This document shows, one piece after another, positions 1-6,402 of a DNA stretch of 12,512 bases. The notes below the pieces were generated by a model. That model was given only the letters and a program-made list of their open reading frames with translations, was not told the origin of the DNA and did not search any database. Both the position numbers and the translations under genes were made by a program. The DNA is from JAWVZU01 sp033722075. Its GTDB lineage: Bacteria; Pseudomonadota; Gammaproteobacteria; Xanthomonadales; SZUA-38. The stretch's first letter is position 1; each line of letters starts with the position of its first letter. The stretch covers positions 1 to 12,512 of the forward strand of contig JAWVZU010000097.1 of the NCBI GenBank assembly GCA_033722075.1, in the 5' to 3' direction.

Positions 1-9
1 AGGGTGCCC

Positions 10-570
10 ATGCAGGCGATCATTGACCTGACGCTCCTGGCCTTCCTGGCGATCGTCGCGCTCGCAGTCGTCCGGCTGAGAGACCTGTTTGCGGTCGTGA
101 TGCTGTTCGGTATCTACAGCCTCCTCAGCGCCGGAATCTTTGTGATCCTGGACGCCGGCGACGTGGCCTTTACCGAGGCCGCCGTTGGCGCAGGCATCTC
201 GACCGTGCTGATGCTCGCGACGGTGGCGCTGACAGGCCGGGAAGAGGCGGCGGGTACCCCGCGCTTGCGCATTCTCCCCTTGCTGGTGGTTGTGGTCACC
301 GGCGCCGCCCTGATCTATGGGACCCGGAACATGCCGCCCTTCGGCGATCCGACGGACCCGGTTCATACCCACCCGATCGCCGAGCGCTACATCTCGCAGT
401 CGCCGGAGGAGATCGGCATACCGAACATGGTCACCTCGGTACTGGCCAGCTACCGGGGTTACGACACGCTCGGGGAGGTGGTTGTGATCTTCACTGCCGG
501 CGTCGGGGTACTGCTACTCCTGGGTATCCGGCGCAAGCCCGTGTCCACCAAGCATCGCGAGGAGCCATGA
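10..570 (+). CDS. Mrp/Mbh-type antiporter subunit, MbhD (DUF4040) + MbhE-like
   Basis: This is a membrane subunit of an Mrp-type monovalent cation/proton antiporter. It corresponds to the C-terminal part of MrpA, which in Mbh hydrogenases is the separate proteins MbhD and MbhE. The N-terminal half (about residues 5-75) has three hydrophobic segments and the DUF4040 signature DVAFTEAAVGAGISTVL. The C-terminal half has a hydrophobic segment near 90, a polar loop, and the MbhE-like stretch VLASYRGYDTLGEVVVIFTA before a last helix. The stop overlaps the next start as ATGA. I chose ATG at 10 (186 aa), with AGGGTG just upstream; GTG at 4 is equally in frame, and because the frame is open to the left edge a start outside the window cannot be excluded. 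Family assignment is from remembered motifs and is strong; the ion transported cannot be read from sequence. Confidence 0.88.
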   Translation: MQAIIDLTLLAFLAIVALAVVRLRDLFAVVMLFGIYSLLSAGIFVILDAGDVAFTEAAVGAGISTVLMLATVALTGREEAAGTPRLRILPLLVVVVTGAALIYGTRNMPPFGDPTDPVHTHPIAERYISQSPEEIGIPNMVTSVLASYRGYDTLGEVVVIFTAGVGVLLLLGIRRKPVSTKHREEP

Positions 571-989
571 AGCATCACCTCGTATTGCGGGTGGTCGCAA
601 AGCTGCTGATCCCCCTCATTCTGCTCTTCGCCCTGTACGTCCAGTTCCACGGCGAGTACAGCCCCGGCGGCGGTTTCCAGGCGGGGGTGGTCTTCGGTTC
701 GGCCATGATCCTCTACGCGCTGATCTACGGGGTGGCCGATGCCCTGGCCGTCATGTCGGCATCCGTGCTGAAGCGACTGGCCGCACTGGGTGTGCTGATC
801 TACGGCGGTGTGGGCGTCTGGGCGCTGATGGCGGGGGGCAACTTTCTCGACTACAACGCGCTGGCGAACAATCCGAAGACCGGCCAGCACCTGGGCATCA
901 TTCTCATCGAGCTCGGCGTGGGCATTACCGTTGCGAGCGTAATGATGATCATCTTCTTCGCTTTTGCCGGCCGGGGAAGGCGCGGCTGA
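567..989 (+). CDS. mnhB: Na+/H+ antiporter subunit MnhB/MrpB
   Basis: Small integral-membrane subunit of the Mrp antiporter, 140 residues, close to the usual MrpB length. About four transmembrane helices are visible. The family hallmark HGEYSPGGGFQAG lies at residues 28-40, in the loop after the first helix, followed by a glycine-rich second helix. A polar loop holding FLDYNALANNPKTGQHLG precedes the last helix, as in other MnhB proteins. The ATG overlaps the upstream stop (ATGA), and the TGA overlaps the next ATG (TGATG), which indicates translational coupling and a fixed stoichiometry within the complex. MrpB is needed for antiport in characterised Mrp systems but has no known catalytic residue of its own. 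The symbol reflects family membership, not proven sodium specificity. Confidence 0.93.
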   Translation: MKHHLVLRVVAKLLIPLILLFALYVQFHGEYSPGGGFQAGVVFGSAMILYALIYGVADALAVMSASVLKRLAALGVLIYGGVGVWALMAGGNFLDYNALANNPKTGQHLGIILIELGVGITVASVMMIIFFAFAGRGRRG

Positions 990-1351
990 TGTCGGCTCTC
1001 GGCCAGTACAATTACTGGATCGTCGTATTCCTGATGATGGTCGGCTTCTACACCGTGATCGCCCGCGGCAACATGGTGAAGAAGATCGTCGGACTGAATA
1101 TCTTCCAGGCCTCCGTGTTCCTCCTGTTCATCAGCATGGGCAAGATCGAGGGCGGGACCGCTCCGATCGTGATGGAGGGCGTCCAGCGTTATTCAAACCC
1201 GCTACCGCACGTGCTGATCCTCACGGCCATCGTCGTCGGCGTGGCGACCACCGCGCTCGGCCTGGCCCTGGTGGTCCGCATCCGCGAGGCTTACGGGACT
1301 ATCGAGGAGGAGGAGGTGCAGCGGTGCGATGAGGAGGCGGAGGTCTCATGA
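989..1351 (+). CDS. mnhC: Na+/H+ antiporter subunit MnhC/MrpC (NuoK-like)
   Basis: NuoK-like membrane subunit of 120 residues with three transmembrane helices. The diagnostic segment NPLPHVLILTAIVVGVA starts near residue 71 and is the MrpC/NuoK signature; the helix around GNMVKKIVGLNIFQASVFL is the second conserved block. In Mrp and complex I, this subunit sits between the antiporter-like subunits and carries part of the hydrophilic axis across the membrane. After the third helix there is an unusually acidic tail (EEEEV followed by CDEEAEVS) coded by a tandem GAGG-rich tract that also contains the ribosome binding site of the next gene. The start is fixed by overlap with the mnhB stop, and the TGA overlaps the following ATG as ATGA. 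Confidence 0.93.
   Translation: MSALGQYNYWIVVFLMMVGFYTVIARGNMVKKIVGLNIFQASVFLLFISMGKIEGGTAPIVMEGVQRYSNPLPHVLILTAIVVGVATTALGLALVVRIREAYGTIEEEEVQRCDEEAEVS
1331..1344 (+). promoter_or_regulatory. Ribosome binding site region for the first MrpD-like gene
   Basis: Two Shine-Dalgarno-like cores lie inside the end of mnhC: GAGGAGG at 1331-1337, ten bases before the ATG at 1348, and GGAGG at 1339-1343, four bases before it. The first has the more usual spacing. They support the ATG at 1348 as the start of the downstream antiporter subunit and show that initiation there does not rely only on re-initiation after the mnhC stop. Confidence 0.5.
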
Positions 1352-2835
1352 TCGAGAGCCACCTACTGGCCCTGCAGGTGGTGATCCCGCTCCTTGCCGC
1401 CCCGGTTTGCGTGCTGCTGCCCCAGGGCCGGTTGCCCTGGCTGTTTTCCACGGCCGTGGCCTGGATCTGCGCGGCCATGGCCATGGTACTGCTTGGCGAG
1501 GTCATGGCGTCGGGAACCTTGAGTTACGCCATGGGCGGCTGGATCGCGCCGTTCGGCATCGAATACCGCCTGGATCCGCTGAACGCCTACGTCAATCTCA
1601 TCGTCGCCGGCATCGCCGCCGTCGTGCTGCCGTTCTCGGGGCCCAGCATAGAAGCGGAGGTCACCCAGGATCGATTGCCGCTGTTCTATACGGCGCTGCT
1701 GCTTTGCCTGGCCGGTCTGCTGGGCATCGCCACGACCGGGGACGCCTTCAATGTGTTCGTATTCCTGGAGATCTCCTCCCTGTCCACCTACAGCCTGGTG
1801 GCGATGGGGGGTGACCGACGGGCGCTGGCGGCAGCCTACCAATACCTCATCATGGGCACCATCGGCGCGACCTTTTTTCTGATCGGTGTCGGTCTGCTGT
1901 ACATGGTGACCGGCACGCTGAACATGGTCGACCTGGCCCAGCGGTTGCCGGCCGCCAGCACTGAATACGCGACCACTGTCCACACGGCCTTCGCGTTCAT
2001 TGTCGTCGGCGTGGGCCTGAAGCTGGCGCTGTTCCCGCTTCACGGCTGGCTTCCGAATGCCTACACCTATGCGCCGGCCATGGTCAGTGCCTTTCTTGCC
2101 GCGACGGCCACAAAGGTCGCGGTCTACATCCTGGTTCGCTTCATGTTCACGGTGTTCGGCTTCGGCTATGCGTTCGGTGAGACGGTGCTGGCGCCGCTGC
2201 TGGTGGGCCTCGCCCTGCTCGGCGTGTTTGTCGCGTCCGTCCAGGCGGTCTACCAGGCCGATGCCAAGCGACTGCTGGCCTATTCCTCCGTTGCCCAGAT
2301 CGGCTACATCGCCCTGGGCATCGGCCTGGCCACTGTGCTCGGCCTGTCCGCCGGCCTTCTGCATCTGTTCAACCATGCGCTCATGAAGGGGGCGCTTTTC
2401 ATGGCGCTCGCGGCCATCTTCTTCCGCATCGGCTCCATGCGCCTGGAGGACATGGCCGGCATCGGCCGGGTCATGCCCTGGACCATGACCGCATTTGCGA
2501 TCGCCGGTCTGAGCCTGATCGGGCTTCCCGCCACGGTAGGCTTCATCAGCAAGTGGTACCTCATCCTGGCAGCGCTGGAGAAGGGCTGGTGGCCGGTGGC
2601 AGTACTTGTGCTGATCGGATCCCTGATCGCCGTCGTCTACATCTGGCGCGTGGTTGAGGTCGCCTGGTTCCGCGAACGCCCGGCGGGTGCCCGCCCGGTG
2701 AGCGAGGCACCGCTGGTGCTGTTGCTGCCGACCTGGACCCTGGTGCTGGCCAATATCTGGTTCGGCCTCGATACACGCTATACGGTGGGCGTGGCGACCC
2801 GCGCCGCAGAGTTGCTGATGGGAGCGGGCCCATGA
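1348..2835 (+). CDS. MrpD-like proton-translocating antiporter subunit (first copy)
   Basis: Proton-conducting membrane subunit of the Mrp antiporter, 495 residues, the usual length for MrpD/NuoM/NuoN relatives, with about 14 hydrophobic helices. Key charged residues known to be essential in this family are present: the TM5 Glu in FVFLEISSLSTY (E141), the TM7 Lys in GLKLALFPLHGWLPNA (K225), the TM8 Lys in ATKVAVY (K256), and the late Lys in HALMKGALF (K347). A further conserved-looking block, VGFISKWYL, is at 397-405. The protein therefore looks functional, not a relic. It is the first of three such subunits in the operon; start and stop both overlap neighbours by ATGA. The closest named type is MnhD/MrpD, but with three paralogues side by side I do not assign one letter to one copy. 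Confidence 0.92.
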   Translation: MIESHLLALQVVIPLLAAPVCVLLPQGRLPWLFSTAVAWICAAMAMVLLGEVMASGTLSYAMGGWIAPFGIEYRLDPLNAYVNLIVAGIAAVVLPFSGPSIEAEVTQDRLPLFYTALLLCLAGLLGIATTGDAFNVFVFLEISSLSTYSLVAMGGDRRALAAAYQYLIMGTIGATFFLIGVGLLYMVTGTLNMVDLAQRLPAASTEYATTVHTAFAFIVVGVGLKLALFPLHGWLPNAYTYAPAMVSAFLAATATKVAVYILVRFMFTVFGFGYAFGETVLAPLLVGLALLGVFVASVQAVYQADAKRLLAYSSVAQIGYIALGIGLATVLGLSAGLLHLFNHALMKGALFMALAAIFFRIGSMRLEDMAGIGRVMPWTMTAFAIAGLSLIGLPATVGFISKWYLILAALEKGWWPVAVLVLIGSLIAVVYIWRVVEVAWFRERPAGARPVSEAPLVLLLPTWTLVLANIWFGLDTRYTVGVATRAAELLMGAGP

Positions 2836-4292
2836 GCCTTTCCGATTCGGCTCAATTGGCGCTTGCGGCGCCGGCCCTTGCTGCGGTACTGATCGGCTTG
2901 ACCGGGCGTTGGCCCAACCTGCGCGATGGGATCGCGCTGGCGGCCGGGGGCGTCCTCTTTGCCATCGTGCTTTCCATCGTGGGCCCGGTCATGGCCGGCG
3001 AGCAGATCACCGTGGTGCTCGCGGAGCCGCTTCCGGGCGTTCCCCTGAGCCTATCCCCCGAGCCGCTGGGTGTGGTGTTTGCGTTGGTGGCGAGCTTTCT
3101 CTGGATCGTCACGACGATCTATTCGATCGGTTACATGCGCGGGCAGAAAGAGCAGAACCAGACCCGCTTCTACGCTTGCTTTGCCATCGCAATCACGGCG
3201 GCCGTGGGGATTGCCCTGGCCGGTGACATGCTTACGTTGTTCTTATTCTACGAAGTGCTCACGGTGTCCACCTATCCGCTGGTGACGCACCGCGGGACAC
3301 CGGAGACGAAGCGAGCGGGGCGGGTCTATCTGGGCATTCTCATGGGAACCTCCGTGGGCATGCTTCTCCTGGGGGTCATCTGGACCTGGTCGATTTCCGG
3401 GACATTGACGTTCCGTCCCGGTGGCATTATTCCACCCGATACGGCGCCGGTCTTCCTGGCACTGTTGTACGGCCTCTACATTTTCGGGATCGGCAAGGCG
3501 GCGGTCATGCCTTTCCATCGCTGGTTGCCGGCGGCCATGGTTGCACCGGCCCCGGTGAGCGCGTTGCTCCATGCGGTCGCCGTGGTCAAGGCGGGCGTGT
3601 TCACGGTACTGAAGGTGACGGTCTACATTTTCGGACTCGAAACCATCAATGCTTCCGGGGCCAATGGCTTGCTACTGTGGGTGGCCGGGGCGACCGTGAT
3701 CATCGCTTCCCTGGTGGCCATTCAGGAGGACAACCTGAAGGCCCGGCTGGCCTATTCCACGATCAGCCAGCTCGGCTACGTCGTGCTGGGCGCCCTGCTG
3801 GCCACGCCCCTGGCGATCGTCGGCGGCACGATGCACATTGCGATGCACGCCTTTGGCAAGATCACGCTGTTCTTCTGCGCCGGCGCCATCTATGCGGTGA
3901 CCAGCCAGATCGTCATCAGCAAGACCCATGGCGCGGGTCGGGTGATGCCGATCACCATGGGCGCTTTCTTTCTGGCTTCGCTAAGCATCATCGGCTTGCC
4001 GATCGCGGGTGGAACCTGGAGCAAGTGGTATCTGATGCTGGGCGCCCTGGATGCAGGGCAGATCGCGATCATGGTGGTATTCATGGTGAGTTCGATTCTC
4101 AACATTGCCTACCTGCTTCCGATCCCGATTCACGCTTTCTTCAGCAAGGCGCCGGAGGGAATGCAGTACGACCGCTTCCAGGAGGCCCCCTGGCCGTGCG
4201 TGCTGGCGATCTGCATCACCACTGCCGGCTGCCTGGCCCTGTTCTTTTTCCCCGAGCCCTTGTACCAATTGGCCGTGAGGGTTGTGCCATGA
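2832..4292 (+). CDS. MrpD/NuoM-like proton-translocating antiporter subunit (second copy)
   Basis: Second proton-conducting antiporter subunit, 486 residues, about 14 helices. Its conserved centre differs from the first copy and is nearer the MrpA/NuoL and NuoM consensus: GDMLTLFLFYEVLTVSTYPL carries the essential Glu (E141), then GKAAVMPFHRWLPAAM (K222), then APAPVSALLHAVAVVKAGVF with H247 and K253, and HAFGKITLFF with K343. The N-terminal third includes a helix followed by GYMRGQKEQNQTRFYACFA, typical of the cytoplasmic loop before TM4. The presence of PVSALLHA, absent in the first copy, suggests it takes the MrpA-like or NuoL-like position, but it lacks the long MrpA C-terminus, which is supplied by the separate MbhD/E-like protein. 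Both ends overlap neighbours by ATGA. Confidence 0.92.
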   Translation: MSLSDSAQLALAAPALAAVLIGLTGRWPNLRDGIALAAGGVLFAIVLSIVGPVMAGEQITVVLAEPLPGVPLSLSPEPLGVVFALVASFLWIVTTIYSIGYMRGQKEQNQTRFYACFAIAITAAVGIALAGDMLTLFLFYEVLTVSTYPLVTHRGTPETKRAGRVYLGILMGTSVGMLLLGVIWTWSISGTLTFRPGGIIPPDTAPVFLALLYGLYIFGIGKAAVMPFHRWLPAAMVAPAPVSALLHAVAVVKAGVFTVLKVTVYIFGLETINASGANGLLLWVAGATVIIASLVAIQEDNLKARLAYSTISQLGYVVLGALLATPLAIVGGTMHIAMHAFGKITLFFCAGAIYAVTSQIVISKTHGAGRVMPITMGAFFLASLSIIGLPIAGGTWSKWYLMLGALDAGQIAIMVVFMVSSILNIAYLLPIPIHAFFSKAPEGMQYDRFQEAPWPCVLAICITTAGCLALFFFPEPLYQLAVRVVP

Positions 4293-4564
4293 GCGAGAAA
4301 CCAACCGAGCAGCGGAAAAAGCAGCATATCTGGGACAAGCCGGAGAACGTCCGGCGGCTGTTGCGGATTTTCTACGCCGCCTGCGCGCTGCTCGTCGGGC
4401 TTGACTTTGTGATCCACCGTCATGTCGAGCATCCCTGGGAGGTGGTGCCCGCGTTTTACGCCATCTATGGGTTCGTCGCCTGTGTACTGCTGGTGCTGAT
4501 CGCGAAGCAGATGCGCAAGGTCCTGATGCGTGAGGAAAATTACTACGATGATCTGGACCGCTGA
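4289..4564 (+). CDS. Small two-helix membrane protein of the antiporter operon, unknown role
   Basis: A 91-residue protein that I cannot assign to a named Mrp subunit. The N-terminus is charged (MSEKPTEQRKKQHIWDKPEN), followed by two predicted transmembrane helices at about 24-42 and 52-72, with a short His-rich loop, IHRHVEHPWE, between them. The C-terminus is basic, then acidic and aromatic (MRKVLMREENYYDDLDR). Positive residues flank both outer ends, so both termini are probably cytoplasmic. It starts by ATGA overlap with the upstream antiporter subunit, and its end lies inside the next coding region by 17 bases, so it belongs to the operon and is probably part of, or assembles with, the complex. 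The position before the last NuoL-like subunit recalls MbhI in membrane hydrogenases, but I see no sequence basis for that equation. Confidence 0.82.
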   Translation: MSEKPTEQRKKQHIWDKPENVRRLLRIFYAACALLVGLDFVIHRHVEHPWEVVPAFYAIYGFVACVLLVLIAKQMRKVLMREENYYDDLDR

Positions 4565-6245
4565 GCTTCCGCCGTTCGTCCCGTTTTATATCGCCGCCAT
4601 CCTGGTTGCGGTAACGCGTGGTTGGCTGCGCGGCGCGATTTGCCTCGCGGTTCCGGTGCTGGGAGGGCTGCACCTAGCGGGCGTGGCGCCGGGGACCGGT
4701 TTCGAGGCGAGTCTGTTCGGCATGACCCTGGAGCCCTATCGGGTCGACCGGCTGAGCCTGCTGTTCGGCTACCTGTTCCATATCGCCGCGTTTCTCGCAT
4801 TGCTGTTTGCGCTGCACGTGCGGGACACCTTGCAGCAGGTCACCAGCATCCTGTACGCGGGCAGCGCCCTGGGTGCTGTCTTCGCCGGGGATCTCCTGAC
4901 CCTGTTCATCTTCTGGGAAATGCTGGCCATCACCTCGGTGTTCATGGTCTGGTGTCGCCGGACCACGCGCGCCACCTGGTCGGGCTTCCGCTACCTGATG
5001 GTCCAGGTGCTTTCCGGCGTGCTGCTGCTTGCGGGAGCGCTCCTGTACTACCGCGACACCGGGTCGCAGAGCTTCGGGGAGAGTGGATTGGGCCGCCTGG
5101 GGGGCTGGACGATCTTCATTGCCTTCGGGATCAAGTGCGGGTTCCCGCTCCTGCACAACTGGCTGACCGATGCCTATCCCGAGGGGACCGCCACCGGCAC
5201 CGTCTTCCTGGCCTCCTTCACCACCAAGGCGGCGGTCTATGCCATGGCCCGGGGCTTTCCCGGCACCGAGTTGCTGGTCTACATCGGCGCGGTCATGGCC
5301 TGCTTCCCGATCTTCTATGCGGTGATCGAGAACGACCTGCGCCGGGTGCTCGCCTACAGCATGATCAACCAGATCGGTTTCATGATGTGCGGGATCGGCA
5401 TCGGCACGGCACTGGCGCTGAACGGGGCCGTCGCGCACGCTTTCAACGACGTCATCTTCAAGGGACTGCTGATGATGTCCATGGGTGCGGTGCTGCATCA
5501 GACCGGCCGGATCAACGGCTCGGACCTCGGGGGGCTGTACAAGAGCATGCCGATCACCGCGACCCTGTGCATCGTCGGCGCGGCCTCGATTTCCGCGTTT
5601 CCGCTGTTCAGCGGCTTCGTGAGCAAATCCCTGATCATGTCGGCGCTGGCCAAAGAGGGCTACCACGCGATCTGGCTGGCCATGCTCTTCGCCGCCGCGG
5701 GCGTTTTTCACCATGCAGGGATCAAGATTCCGTACTTTGCTTTCTTTGCCCACGATTCGGGCATCCGCACCCGCGAGCCGCCCTGGAACATGCTGCTGGC
5801 AATGGGTATTGGAGCGGCGCTCTGTATCCTGATCGGCAGCTATCCGACGGTGTTGTATCAGCTCCTGCCGTACGACTACGCCTACTGGCCCTATGACGCT
5901 ACCCATGTGCTGACCCAGACTCAGCTGCTTTTCTTCTCGGCGATGGCCTTCGTGTGGCTGCAGCTCCAGGGGATCTATCCGCCCGAACTGCCTTCCACCA
6001 ACCTCGATGCGGACTGGACCTACCGCCGGGCGATGCCTGCCACGGCGCGCTGGGTGGTGCGTCACGGGGGCGCGCTGGACCGCAGGCTGCGCGGTTATGC
6101 CCTGACCGGTCTGCAAAAGCTCAGCCGACAGCTTTCGCAGCGGTTGGGTCACGGCCCGAGCCAGGCCGCAATTCGTTCGAGCGGTACAACCGTACTCTGG
6201 GTGGGCGTATTGTTGGCGCTGTTCCTGGTGTTCTACGCGCTCTAG
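4548..6245 (+). CDS. MrpD/NuoL-like antiporter subunit with C-terminal extension (third copy)
   Basis: Third proton-conducting subunit, 565 residues from ATG 4548, longer than the other two. Essential family residues are conserved: GDLLTLFIFWEMLAITSVF (E124), GIKCGFPLLHNWL (K196), TTKAAVYAMARGF (K227), and HAFNDVIFKGLLMM (K305). The loop DAYPEGTATGTVFLASFTTK replaces the PVSALLHA version of the second copy. After the core the protein continues for about 90 residues: an arginine-rich stretch with an amphipathic look (RRAMPATARWVVRHGG, then LTGLQKLSRQLSQRL), ending in one more hydrophobic helix (about 547-565). This recalls the lateral helix plus anchor of NuoL, but that is inference. ATG 4548 is preferred because AGGA at 4533-4536 precedes it at 11 bases; GTG at 4530 is in frame and would add six residues. 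It is the last gene of the operon. Confidence 0.9.
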   Translation: MIWTAELPPFVPFYIAAILVAVTRGWLRGAICLAVPVLGGLHLAGVAPGTGFEASLFGMTLEPYRVDRLSLLFGYLFHIAAFLALLFALHVRDTLQQVTSILYAGSALGAVFAGDLLTLFIFWEMLAITSVFMVWCRRTTRATWSGFRYLMVQVLSGVLLLAGALLYYRDTGSQSFGESGLGRLGGWTIFIAFGIKCGFPLLHNWLTDAYPEGTATGTVFLASFTTKAAVYAMARGFPGTELLVYIGAVMACFPIFYAVIENDLRRVLAYSMINQIGFMMCGIGIGTALALNGAVAHAFNDVIFKGLLMMSMGAVLHQTGRINGSDLGGLYKSMPITATLCIVGAASISAFPLFSGFVSKSLIMSALAKEGYHAIWLAMLFAAAGVFHHAGIKIPYFAFFAHDSGIRTREPPWNMLLAMGIGAALCILIGSYPTVLYQLLPYDYAYWPYDATHVLTQTQLLFFSAMAFVWLQLQGIYPPELPSTNLDADWTYRRAMPATARWVVRHGGALDRRLRGYALTGLQKLSRQLSQRLGHGPSQAAIRSSGTTVLWVGVLLALFLVFYAL

Positions 6246-6248
6246 CAG

Positions 6249-6297
6249 TCCGCCGGCAGGTGGAATCTCTCGTTCCGGCAACAACAAATCCGGCGGA
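6249..6297. repeat. Inverted repeat after the antiporter operon, possible transcript end
   Basis: A perfect 8-base inverted repeat, TCCGCCGG at 6249-6256 and CCGGCGGA at 6290-6297, separated by 33 bases, begins four bases after the last antiporter stop codon. An alternative pairing uses GCCGG at 6252-6256 with CCGGC at 6275-6279. No T tract follows, so it is not a canonical intrinsic terminator; it may slow 3' exonucleases or be chance in GC-rich DNA. The remaining bases to the cytochrome start (6298-6402) hold a weak TTGACG box at 6316-6321 with no good partner -10. Confidence 0.35.
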
Positions 6298-6370
6298 TGG
6301 GGAGGCAAAGGGCGGTTGACGATGGCATACTATGCGCGGATGGTGTACCAGTCCCATGGGGGGCATTTTC

Positions 6371-6388
6371 ATGCATCCGACGCTGCAT
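6371..6388. promoter_or_regulatory. Small dyad upstream of the cytochrome gene
   Basis: ATGCA at 6371-6375 and TGCAT at 6384-6388 form a 5-base inverted repeat with an 8-base spacer, ending just before the ribosome binding site of the cytochrome gene. The size and layout would suit a dimeric regulator or a short mRNA hairpin near the ribosome binding site. With only 5 bases per arm, chance is a real alternative, and I recognise no known operator. Confidence 0.2.
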
Positions 6389-6390
6389 TA

Positions 6391-6397
6391 AGGGGAG
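6391..6397 (+). promoter_or_regulatory. Ribosome binding site that decides the cytochrome start
   Basis: AGGGGAG lies five bases before the ATG at 6403. That start gives a clean signal peptide (MIRFVLVFSLLMTSAAFG), whereas the in-frame upstream start at 6316 would place a hydrophilic, histidine-containing 29-residue leader in front of it. The site therefore supports the shorter protein. Confidence 0.6.
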
Positions 6398-6402
6398 CGG
6401 TG

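Noticed and set aside
1363..2376. Minus-strand open frame (337 codons) opposite the first MrpD-like gene
   Set aside because: Low-complexity hydrophilic composition, no motif, and full overlap with a convincing + strand gene.
4674..6308. Long minus-strand open frame (544 codons) opposite the third antiporter subunit
   Set aside because: The product is Gln/His/Arg/Glu-rich with no family motif, and the + strand encodes a clear membrane transporter there. Hydrophobic genes in GC-rich DNA produce such antisense frames.
6316..6344. Possible sigma-70 promoter with TTGACG at 6316-6321
   Set aside because: At 17-base spacing the -10 position reads GATGGT, a poor match; the nearby TACTAT at 6328-6333 is only six bases from the -35 box.
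6316..6402. Upstream extension of the cytochrome starting at 6316
   Set aside because: It would bury the signal peptide behind 29 hydrophilic residues and lacks a good ribosome binding site, whereas ATG 6403 has AGGGGAG.
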